Below are positions 1-5,679 of a stretch of DNA of 13,419 bases, piece by piece. Positions within the stretch are counted from its first letter, which is position 1; each line of letters opens with the position of its first letter. The DNA is from JAWLCQ01 sp041687095 (GTDB lineage Bacteria > Planctomycetota > Phycisphaerae > SM23-33): NCBI GenBank assembly GCA_041687095.1, contig JAWLCQ010000138.1, forward strand, positions 1-13,419, given 5' to 3'. A program made the position numbers and the translations under genes. The notes beneath the pieces are model-generated. The model was not told where the DNA came from and searched no databases. It was given only the letters and a program-made list of their open reading frames with translations.

Positions 1-291
1 CGCGCCCCCGCCCCGCCACCGGCGGCGCTGGCGGAGTGGCCGGCGGCGGGGGCGGCGGGCGCGCCCGCCGCGACCGCGGGGGCGACCGGAACGGCCGCGG
101 GGGCAACCGCAGCGGCGGCGGAGCGGCTCATGGGGCGGCGGCTGTGCTACCGCATGATGTACACCGAGCCCGAGGAGACGTGGTTCGCCGCCGAGCCTGC
201 CCGATGGCTCGGGGGGGTGCGGGAAACCCCCGCCTCGCCCCGCATCAGCATCTGGGCGTGCGCGGCGGTCATCGAGGCCATGCTGGAGTAG
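1..291 (+). CDS. 3' end of an unidentified protein with Ala/Pro-rich linker (partial)
   Basis: Frame 1 is open from the first base to a TAG at 289-291, giving the last 96 residues of a protein that starts outside the window. Roughly the first 40 residues are almost only Ala, Pro, Gly and Thr, as in a flexible linker. They lead into a compact C-terminal segment of about 55 residues with mixed composition (ERLMGRRLCYRMMYTEPEE, then a Trp-rich stretch ending AVIEAMLE). The switch from low-complexity linker to globular-looking sequence, the high GC at third positions and the stop just before a hairpin-rich spacer support a real gene. I do not recognise the family. The C-terminal segment could be a small docking or anchoring domain, but that is a guess. 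The plus-strand reading frame starting at 36 overlaps it in another frame and looks like a shadow. Confidence 0.6.
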   Translation, partial: RAPAPPPAALAEWPAAGAAGAPAATAGATGTAAGATAAAAERLMGRRLCYRMMYTEPEETWFAAEPARWLGGVRETPASPRISIWACAAVIEAMLE

Positions 292-361
292 GCCGAATCC
301 CAGGCAAGTCCCGCGCGGGCAGCGTTGCCCAGGGCCATCGCAAGCCCGCAGTCGCGGGTGC

Positions 362-386
362 CACGGCTGCGCTGTTTGCAGCCGTG
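362..386. repeat. Perfect 9-bp hairpin
   Basis: CACGGCTGC (362-370) pairs with GCAGCCGTG (378-386) around a 7-nt loop GCTGTTT. It is the first of three closely spaced stem-loops in the convergent spacer and could serve as a bidirectional 3'-end structure. There is no T-tract. Confidence 0.6.
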
Positions 387-408
387 CTCCCACGAGCGCG
401 CGGCGGAA

Positions 409-429
409 CACGGGTTCTGCAGACCCGTG
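409..429. repeat. Perfect 7-bp hairpin
   Basis: CACGGGT (409-415) pairs with ACCCGTG (423-429) around the loop TCTGCAG. It sits 22 bp after the previous hairpin and begins with the same CACGG, which suggests related palindromic units. Confidence 0.55.
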
Positions 430-440
430 GCGCCCCTTGT

Positions 441-468
441 GGAGTGCGGCGGTGAACGGCTGCACTCC
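441..468. repeat. 7-bp inverted repeat
   Basis: GGAGTGC (441-447) pairs with GCACTCC (462-468) across 14 nt. It is the third stem of the cluster. Confidence 0.5.
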
Positions 469-504
469 AAGGGCTATCCGAGGCGAGTGGGCGAGAGCCC
501 GCGC

Positions 505-561
505 GGACGCAGAGAAACCAGGATCCCGCGACAGGGCGGGGCTCCCGATCTCTCTGCGTCC
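505..561. repeat. 11-bp inverted repeat with GC-rich interior
   Basis: GGACGCAGAGA (505-515) is perfectly complementary to TCTCTGCGTCC (551-561), with 35 nt between. The right arm runs straight into the CTCTGCGTTCTCCGCGG segment that has a diverged inverted copy near 13240. Confidence 0.5.
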
Positions 562-595
562 TCTGCGTTCTCCGCGGTGGAGTGAAGGGCCGCCG

Positions 596-1639
596 CTAGA
601 TCTTCACCTCTCGCCCGACCCTGGCGGACTTGTACAGGCCGGTGAGGATGGCGATGACGGCGCGGGACTGCTCGGGGGGGACGGCGACGGGGGTGTTGCC
701 CATCACCGATTGCGCGAACGACTGGATCTCCGCGTGGTGCCCGCCGATGCCCTGGCGGACGTCGATCTTCGTGTCCACGTAGTCGCGGGCGGTGTGATCG
801 TAGTACTCGCAGTCGGGCCACTTCGCCCCGGCGCGGGTGCCGAAGAGGTCGATGCGGTTCTCGCTGCGGGGCTTCATGTTGAGCATGAAGCTGCACTCCA
901 GCGCCAGGGCCGCCCCATTGGCGAAGCGGATGGTCCCGGCCGCGAAGTCCTCCACGTCGATGCCCTTGTGGTCGATCTGGCCCCACTCGCTCCAGGCGGC
1001 GTCGTCCTTGGCGAGCATGGTTCCGCTCACGCCGCTGACGCTGACGGGCTCGAAGTTGCCCATGAGGTGCAGGGCCAGGTCGAGCACGTGGACCCCGACG
1101 TCGATGCAGCAGCCCCCCCCGGCGTTCTTCTGGTACATGAATCCGGGGGTGCAGGGCAGCAGGCGGCGGCGGTTATACCAGGCGCGGGCGTAGTACACCT
1201 CGCCGATGGGGTGGGCCTGGAGGTAGGCCTTGAGGGCCATGCTGTCGGGCTGGAAGCGCATGTGCTGGGCGCACATGAGCTTCTTGCCGCTGGACTCGGA
1301 GGCGGCGATCATGGCGTCGACCTCGCGGACGCTCAGGGCGAGGGGCTTTTCGCACAGCACGTGCTTGCCGGCCTTGAGGGCGGCGACGGTGTAGGGCTTG
1401 TGGAAGCGGTTGGGGACGACGATGTCCACCACGTCGATGTCCTTGCGGGCGAGGAGGTTCTTGCCCGAGATCTCGACCGAGGGGATCCCGAACTCCTGGG
1501 CCCGCTTGGCGGCGGTGTCCTGGTGGATGTCGGTGATGGCGACCAGTTCGGCCTCGGGGATGGTTTTCCACCCGCTGCAGTGCACCCCGGCGATGCCGCC
1601 GGCCCCGATGATCCCGACCCGCAGTTTCCTCTCGCTCAC
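596..1639 (-). CDS. Gfo/Idh/MocA-family NAD(P)-dependent oxidoreductase
   Basis: The 347-residue product is a full-length cytoplasmic dehydrogenase of the Gfo/Idh/MocA family, which usually oxidises or reduces sugars, inositols and related polyols. The N-terminal Rossmann fold shows the dinucleotide-binding motif GIIGAGGIAG (residues 9-18) after a short basic start. The family EKP motif, which carries the catalytic lysine, is at residues 97-99. The C-terminal alpha/beta domain has GGGCCIDVGVH (174-184), matching the D-x-x-x-H substrate-binding segment. The start chosen is the GTG at 1637-1639 (complement), because CAGGAG lies 8 nt upstream and the Rossmann fold begins at once. Extending the frame to 1936 would add about 99 residues read from repeat sequence. 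The gene stands alone, divergent from the secreted-protein gene and convergent with the partial gene. The substrate cannot be deduced. Confidence 0.93.
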   Translation of the reverse strand: MSERKLRVGIIGAGGIAGVHCSGWKTIPEAELVAITDIHQDTAAKRAQEFGIPSVEISGKNLLARKDIDVVDIVVPNRFHKPYTVAALKAGKHVLCEKPLALSVREVDAMIAASESSGKKLMCAQHMRFQPDSMALKAYLQAHPIGEVYYARAWYNRRRLLPCTPGFMYQKNAGGGCCIDVGVHVLDLALHLMGNFEPVSVSGVSGTMLAKDDAAWSEWGQIDHKGIDVEDFAAGTIRFANGAALALECSFMLNMKPRSENRIDLFGTRAGAKWPDCEYYDHTARDYVDTKIDVRQGIGGHHAEIQSFAQSVMGNTPVAVPPEQSRAVIAILTGLYKSARVGREVKI

Positions 1640-1724
1640 GATGGCGACTCCTGTTTGATGCTGAAGATGGCTTCCCGGCGTGCGGCCTGCGCAGACCGGC
1701 CTATGCGGCGATAACGATCGAAGA

Positions 1725-1753
1725 AGTCTGCGGGTTCCCGGCCCCGCTGTCAA
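1725..1753 (-). promoter_or_regulatory. Possible sigma70-type promoter for the oxidoreductase gene
   Basis: On the minus strand a perfect TTGACA (complement of 1748-1753) is followed after 17 nt by CAGACT (complement of 1725-1730), a poor -10 box with 3 of 6 matches. The -35 box overlaps the loop of a perfect 6-bp inverted repeat, CCCCGC (1742-1747) with GCGGGG (1755-1760). The leader would be about 80 nt. The exact -35 hexamer is the only strong element, so this is tentative. Confidence 0.3.
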
Positions 1754-1868
1754 GGCGGGGATTCGGAAACGGCGGGGGCGAAACGGCCCGGACGGCCGGA
1801 GTGGCCGAAAACTGGTGGGACCCGGTGCGGGGCAGGATCGGACGCCCGCCCCAGCGCCCTCGCCTCTG

Positions 1869-1935
1869 CAAATCCGAAATCCGAAGCACGAGATCCGAAA
1901 CAAATTCAAAACCGAAAAGACGAAATCCGAAACCA
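1869..1935 (+). repeat. GATTTCGG-family repeat, copy A
   Basis: This tract is built from AAATCCGAAATCCGAAG-like units (the complement reads GGATTTCGG). A 43-nt core, 1870-1912, matches copy C near 12118 with two differences. It is markedly richer in A and T than the surrounding genes. It faces copy B (2144-2206) in inverted orientation, with two strong hairpins between them. Confidence 0.75.
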
Positions 1936-1962
1936 TCCACGGGACGGCCCGCGCGGGGTGCC

Positions 1963-1997
1963 ACCCTCAAGCCGCATGCTGTTCGCGGCTTGGGGGT
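1963..1997. repeat. 13-bp hairpin between repeat copies A and B
   Basis: ACCCTCAAGCCGC (1963-1975) pairs with GCGGCTTGGGGGT (1985-1997) with a single G-T wobble, around a 9-nt loop. A related hairpin follows at 2020-2052, sharing the CCCCAAGC-type stem. It could fold in RNA or be a palindromic insertion unit. Confidence 0.6.
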
Positions 1998-2019
1998 GTT
2001 GAGCCTGTCAGACCGAAGT

Positions 2020-2052
2020 ACCCCCAAGCGGCAGACAACGCCGCTTGCGGGT
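2020..2052. repeat. Second CCCCAAGC-type hairpin
   Basis: ACCCCCAAGCGGC (2020-2032) faces GCCGCTTGCGGGT (2040-2052) with one mismatch around a 7-nt loop. It resembles the stem at 1963-1997, so the two are probably copies of one palindromic element. Confidence 0.55.
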
Positions 2053-2143
2053 GGCCCCGGGGAACCGGCGAGCGAAACTCAAAACGCTGCGCACCGCGCG
2101 TGCCTTGGAGTACCGGGGAGCCCTGCGCACCGGGGGGCGTTTG

Positions 2144-2206
2144 CGATTTCGGATTTCGGGTTTCGGATTTGCTTCGAGTTTCGGATTTCGGGTTTCGGAT
2201 TTCGGG
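2144..2206 (-). repeat. GATTTCGG-family repeat, copy B
   Basis: This tract consists of GGATTTCGGGTTTC units. An identical 23-nt segment occurs at 2148-2170 and again at 2180-2202, separated by 9 nt. It is the inverted counterpart of copy A. Reading frames with GFRISDFGF-like peptides across this stretch are products of the repeat, not genes. Confidence 0.75.
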
Positions 2207-2310
2207 CGCATCCAGCGGGTGCGAGGACTCGCCGGGGTCCCATCGACAATCGGCCACGCCCCGGACGGCGATTGCAGCAGGATTTCCTGTCCACATCGAA
2301 CGGGGTTGCG

Positions 2311-2329
2311 GGTATCGTCGTACGATACC
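2311..2329. promoter_or_regulatory. 19-bp palindrome, candidate regulator-binding site
   Basis: GGTATCGT (2311-2318) and ACGATACC (2322-2329) are perfect inverted arms around CGT. The palindrome ends 16 bp before the -35 box of the predicted promoter for the secreted-protein gene. Its centre would be about 62 bp upstream of the expected start of transcription, a position typical of class I activator sites. The regulator is unknown. Confidence 0.45.
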
Positions 2330-2345
2330 GTGTGCGGATTGCCGC

Positions 2346-2375
2346 TTGACAGCCCGCGGCCGAATTTCCTAGTAT
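2346..2375 (+). promoter_or_regulatory. Sigma70-type promoter for the secreted-protein gene
   Basis: TTGACA (2346-2351, a perfect -35) and TAGTAT (2370-2375, 5 of 6 matches to TATAAT) are 18 nt apart. Transcription would start near 2382, giving a leader of roughly 40 nt that contains the ribosome site GGAAGGA (2404-2410) before the ATG at 2421. It is the best promoter match I found in the window. Confidence 0.6.
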
Positions 2376-2420
2376 CCCGCATGACGGTCACTTGGGTGTA
2401 CCTGGAAGGAACAAGCCGAT

Positions 2421-3548
2421 ATGCCGAGAAACCTGCGTGCTGCGGCGTGCCTGCTCGCCGTTCTGGCGAGCGTTACCGTTTCCGCCTCCCTTCTGCCGGC
2501 TCAGGACAGCGGATCCTCCTCCGCCGTTGACGAGCTGATCAAGACCCTGCTGACGTCCGAGGACGCCGAGAAGGTCCTCTACGCGCGGACGCGACTGCAG
2601 CAGTGGTATGCGGAGTACGACGATTCCAGCCGCGGCCCCGCCTTCTCGCGGATGATCGTGGAGCGGGTGGCCCCGGCGCTGGGGGCGGTCCCGCACGCCA
2701 CGGCCGCCACCATCGACCGCGTCCGCCTGGCCAACATGGCCATCCTCCTGGGGTCCATGCCCCAGGTGAACGTCCAGCCCGCCCTCCAGCAGATGGTCGT
2801 CCACGCCAACCCCGGCGTGCGCCTGTGGGGCTGGAAGGGCTACCTCCGCGCTCGCACGCTCATGCTGCGGCAGGGCGAGGCGGCCTTCACGCCGATGTTC
2901 GCCGCCCTCGCCGCCTCCGCCCAGAACGAATCCGCCGCCCCCGTACTGGGGTCGATGTTCTCCGTGCTCCGCCTCGACCCGACCCCGCCGGACGGCCTCG
3001 ATGCCGCCGCGTGGAATGCCTGGCGGGCGCAGGTTCGCCAGACGCTGGCGGGCGGTGTGGCCCGGTGGGCAGACATGGTCGGCCGGGGCGATCCCGAGAT
3101 GGCCGTCGCGGCCGCCACCCTCCCCACCGCCATCCGCAACTACGCCGCCACCCTCGACCGCGAGAAGGACAAGGCGACGCTGGCGGAACTGGCCCAAATG
3201 GCCTACACGCTGGCCGCCCAAAGCTCCTACGCCTACAAGGAGGCGGGCTATAACACCCCCGTCGCCAACGCCAACGCCCTCCTGCTCCGCGACGTGGAGG
3301 CGGCCCTGAACGACCTGGCCGGGCTCAACCAGACCTTCATCGAGGCCGCCCTCAGCCGGGCCGAGTTCAACGGACAGGTGATGGCCGGGGCCGATCCCTA
3401 CGCCGCCGCCGTTCGCCTCGCCGTCATCACCAGCTGGAAGAACGCCCTGGGGCAGAAGGGCTTCGCCGTCCAGACGCCCAAGGACCCCGCCCCCCTCCCC
3501 GCCCCGGTCGCCAAGCCCGCCGCGCGGCCAACGACCCAGGCGGGGTGA
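2421..3548 (+). CDS. Secreted alpha-helical protein of unknown function
   Basis: The 375-residue product has a clear export signal: a basic N-terminus (MPRNLR), a hydrophobic core at about residues 8-22 and a likely cleavage after Ala22 or Ala27. No lipobox is present, so it should be released into the periplasm or beyond. The mature part is rich in Ala, Leu and Gln and reads as successive amphipathic helices, loosely resembling a HEAT- or TPR-like solenoid, although I cannot assign a family. A Pro/Ala-rich tail covers about residues 354-375. The ATG at 2421 is supported by GGAAGGA 10 nt upstream and by the signal peptide. The gene has its own promoter and lies 232 bp before the peptide importer on the same strand, so a periplasmic role linked to peptide handling is possible but unproven. 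No catalytic motif is recognisable. Confidence 0.8.
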   Translation: MPRNLRAAACLLAVLASVTVSASLLPAQDSGSSSAVDELIKTLLTSEDAEKVLYARTRLQQWYAEYDDSSRGPAFSRMIVERVAPALGAVPHATAATIDRVRLANMAILLGSMPQVNVQPALQQMVVHANPGVRLWGWKGYLRARTLMLRQGEAAFTPMFAALAASAQNESAAPVLGSMFSVLRLDPTPPDGLDAAAWNAWRAQVRQTLAGGVARWADMVGRGDPEMAVAAATLPTAIRNYAATLDREKDKATLAELAQMAYTLAAQSSYAYKEAGYNTPVANANALLLRDVEAALNDLAGLNQTFIEAALSRAEFNGQVMAGADPYAAAVRLAVITSWKNALGQKGFAVQTPKDPAPLPAPVAKPAARPTTQAG

Positions 3549-3607
3549 TCCCGTCCCCGACCACGGGCCCCGCGTACGTCCGGGCCCCCGATTGCAGTGA
3601 ACGTCCG

Positions 3608-3649
3608 GGCTCGCAGCAACGTATGCAAGTACGTGCCTCTCTGCGAGCC
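3608..3649. repeat. Bulged two-part hairpin before the importer operon
   Basis: The outer arms GGCTCGCAG (3608-3616) and CTGCGAGCC (3641-3649) form a perfect 9-bp stem. Inside it ACGTA (3619-3623) pairs with TACGT (3630-3634). It lies between the secreted-protein gene and the importer, where it could act as an internal 3'-end or processing structure. No T-tract follows. Confidence 0.5.
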
Positions 3650-3707
3650 TGAGGGGTCCGTGCGGCCGACCGGGGCTCTACGGCCCCATGCAGTGCAGGA
3701 ACCCTTC

Positions 3708-3727
3708 GCAGGCCCCACCAGGCCTGC
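3708..3727. repeat. Perfect 7-bp hairpin in the importer leader
   Basis: GCAGGCC (3708-3714) pairs with GGCCTGC (3721-3727) around the loop CCACCA, about 50 nt before the importer start codon. It would be part of the leader if transcription starts upstream. Confidence 0.45.
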
Positions 3728-3780
3728 GGGCGGGAGCGGCGCAGGCGGGCACATCCAGAGATCGGGAGCTGTACCTACGG

Positions 3781-5679
3781 ATGAAATGGTTCTACATCAC
3801 CGCCGCCGTGCTGGTCGTGGGGCTCGCCCTCACTCCCTTCTACTTCCTGCGGTCCGAGACGGGCGAGCGGTACGACAACCTCGTCGTCTCCTACGGCATC
3901 TACGGGGCCAAGGTCCGCTCCATGGACCCCGCCACCTGCGGTGACACCACGTCCTCGTCCATCCAGGGCAACATCTTCGAGAGCCTCTACGCCTACCACT
4001 ACCTGAAACGCCCGGTGGAACTCGTCCCCGAACTCGCCGAGTCCATGCCCGTGGTCTCCGAGGACCAGCTCACCTACACCTTCCGCCTCCGCAAGGGCGT
4101 GACGTATGCCCGCAACCCCTGCTTCGGGATCGGTGAGGACGGGCAGTTCAAGACCCGCACCGTCCGGGCGGAGGACTTCGTCCTCGCTTTCAAGCGCATC
4201 GCCGACCACCACATCCGCTCCCACCTCGCCCTGGCGCTGATCCAGGAGAAGGTGCTCGGCGTCGAGGAGTACAACGCCCGCACCCAGGGCTACCCCAAGG
4301 GCGACTTCTCCCGATACGACCTGCCGCTCGAGGGCGTCGAGGCCCTCGACGAGAACACGCTCCAGATCCGCCTCAAGACGCCCTACCCGCAACTCGTGTA
4401 CGTGCTGGCGATGCATAACTTCGCCCCCATCCCGCGGGAGTTGATCGACTACCACCTCGCCACCGAGCCCGACGAAGGCGGCGGGCGAAAGCCCATCCCC
4501 CCCGACAAGCGCTCCGCCGAGATCCGCACCCCCGCCGCCGCCGTGGGCACCGGGGCGTATCGCCTCACCGAGTGGGTCCCGGGCAGCAAGATCATCCTCA
4601 AACGCAATCCCGACTACCGCGAGGTCCTTTACCCCTCTGAGGGCGAGCCCTCCGACGCCGAGGCGGGACTGCTCGACGACGCGGGCAAACGCCTCCCATT
4701 CGTCGACGTCATCCACATGACTTTCGTCGCCGAGAACCTGCCCGCGTGGATGCTCTTCCTCACCAAGCAAGCCGACGTCTCGGGCATCCCGTCCAATGTG
4801 TTCAACCAGGTCATCGACTCCGAGAAGAACCTCTCCAAGCAGTTCCAGGACGAGGGCGTCCAGTTGCAGAAGTACGCCAGCCCGGCCGTCTTCTGGTTCG
4901 CCTTCAACATGGACGACCCGGTCGTCGGGCGGAGCAAGTCGCTGCGGCAGGCGATGCAACTGGGCTTCGACGTCGAGGAGGAGATCGACCGGCTGTTCAA
5001 CGGGCGCGGCAAGCGGGCGACGGCGTACGTGCCGTCGGACTTCGAGGGGCACGCCGAGGCCCAGAGCCCTTACGCGCGGCTCGACCGTGAGTTGGCGAGG
5101 CAGAAGGTCGAGGACGCCAAGCGAGAACTCGCCGCCGCCGGGGTGATCGGCGACAGGGATTTCATCCCCCCCATCACCCTGGACCTCGCCGGACAGGATG
5201 AGATGACCCGCCGCATGGGCGAGATGGCGAAGGACCACTTCCGGCGGATCGGGCTCGACGTGCAGATCCAGCTCAACGACTGGCCCACCCTCCAGGATAA
5301 GGTCCACAACAAGCAGACGCAGGTCTACGCGATGGGCTGGCACGCGGACTACCCGGACCCCGAAAACTTCCTCCAACTGTACTACTCGCCCAACATCAAG
5401 CGGGGGACGAACAACACCAACTACTCCAACCCCGCCTTCGACCGCCTCTACGAACGGGTCGCCGTCATGCAACCCTCCGAGGAGCGAACCGCGCTCTACG
5501 TCGAGATGTTGCAGATCCTCAACGAGGACGCCCCCGCCGTCCTGCTCAGCGAACCGCTGAGCTTCGTGCTCGTCCACCCCTGGGTGTACAACCGCAAGTC
5601 GCACCCCATCGGGTACGGGACGATGAAGTACGTGCGGATCGATTCCGAGCAGCGCCGCGAGGCCGGAGGCAGGCACTGA
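3781..5679 (+). CDS. oppA: Peptide ABC transporter substrate-binding protein (SBP family 5)
   Basis: The 632-residue product belongs to the family-5 extracellular solute-binding proteins (OppA/DppA type), which capture oligopeptides outside the cytoplasmic membrane. Family hallmarks are TYTFRLRKGVTY (residues 98-109), GTGAYRLTEWVPGSKI (256-271) leading to RNPDY, and GWHADYPDPENFLQLYYSP (519-537). The N-terminus MKWFYITAAVLVVGLALTPF is a hydrophobic segment without a lipobox cysteine or an obvious cleavage site, so it may stay as a membrane anchor. Two cysteines (53 and 114) could form a disulfide. The ATG at 3781 is chosen because the hydrophobic segment begins there and GGGAG lies 12 nt upstream; an earlier ATG at 3688 would put a polar leader in front of the signal. 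The stop overlaps the next start by one base. Specificity for peptides rather than another OppA-type ligand is inferred from family and operon. Confidence 0.92.
   Translation: MKWFYITAAVLVVGLALTPFYFLRSETGERYDNLVVSYGIYGAKVRSMDPATCGDTTSSSIQGNIFESLYAYHYLKRPVELVPELAESMPVVSEDQLTYTFRLRKGVTYARNPCFGIGEDGQFKTRTVRAEDFVLAFKRIADHHIRSHLALALIQEKVLGVEEYNARTQGYPKGDFSRYDLPLEGVEALDENTLQIRLKTPYPQLVYVLAMHNFAPIPRELIDYHLATEPDEGGGRKPIPPDKRSAEIRTPAAAVGTGAYRLTEWVPGSKIILKRNPDYREVLYPSEGEPSDAEAGLLDDAGKRLPFVDVIHMTFVAENLPAWMLFLTKQADVSGIPSNVFNQVIDSEKNLSKQFQDEGVQLQKYASPAVFWFAFNMDDPVVGRSKSLRQAMQLGFDVEEEIDRLFNGRGKRATAYVPSDFEGHAEAQSPYARLDRELARQKVEDAKRELAAAGVIGDRDFIPPITLDLAGQDEMTRRMGEMAKDHFRRIGLDVQIQLNDWPTLQDKVHNKQTQVYAMGWHADYPDPENFLQLYYSPNIKRGTNNTNYSNPAFDRLYERVAVMQPSEERTALYVEMLQILNEDAPAVLLSEPLSFVLVHPWVYNRKSHPIGYGTMKYVRIDSEQRREAGGRH

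Larger units (their letters stand above)
292..595. other. Convergent spacer filled with hairpins and inverted repeats
   Basis: This 304-bp stretch lies between the 3' ends of two converging genes, and I see no credible gene in it. It holds a string of short inverted repeats: GGGCA/TGCCC at 317-330, three stronger hairpins at 362-386, 409-429 and 441-468, and an 11-bp inverted repeat at 505-515 with 551-561. The last part (561-582, CTCTGCGTTCTCCGCGGTGG) recurs in inverted form upstream of the phosphorylase gene near 13240. With no T-tract after any stem, these are better described as extragenic palindromic repeats than classical intrinsic terminators, although they could still stop or protect transcripts from both sides. 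Confidence 0.6.

Noticed and set aside
437..1714. Plus-strand open frame opposite the oxidoreductase
   Set aside because: The opposite strand has a full Gfo/Idh/MocA protein with intact motifs and a ribosome site; this frame is its shadow.
2148..2202. Two identical 23-nt repeats 9 nt apart, as a possible CRISPR remnant
   Set aside because: The spacer is too short, the repeat is made of simple GGATTTC units, and no cas gene is present.
1680..2391. Several overlapping frames in the divergent spacer
   Set aside because: All read through the repeats and hairpins, give peptides such as FGFRISGF, and lack convincing starts or domains.
3688..3780. Longer N-terminus for the substrate-binding protein starting at ATG 3688
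   Set aside because: It would place 31 polar residues before the hydrophobic segment and runs through a hairpin; the ATG at 3781 puts the export segment at the N-terminus.
3775..5676. Minus-strand open frame (633 codons) opposite the substrate-binding protein
   Set aside because: It mirrors the real gene in the complementary frame and has biased, low-complexity composition and no motif.
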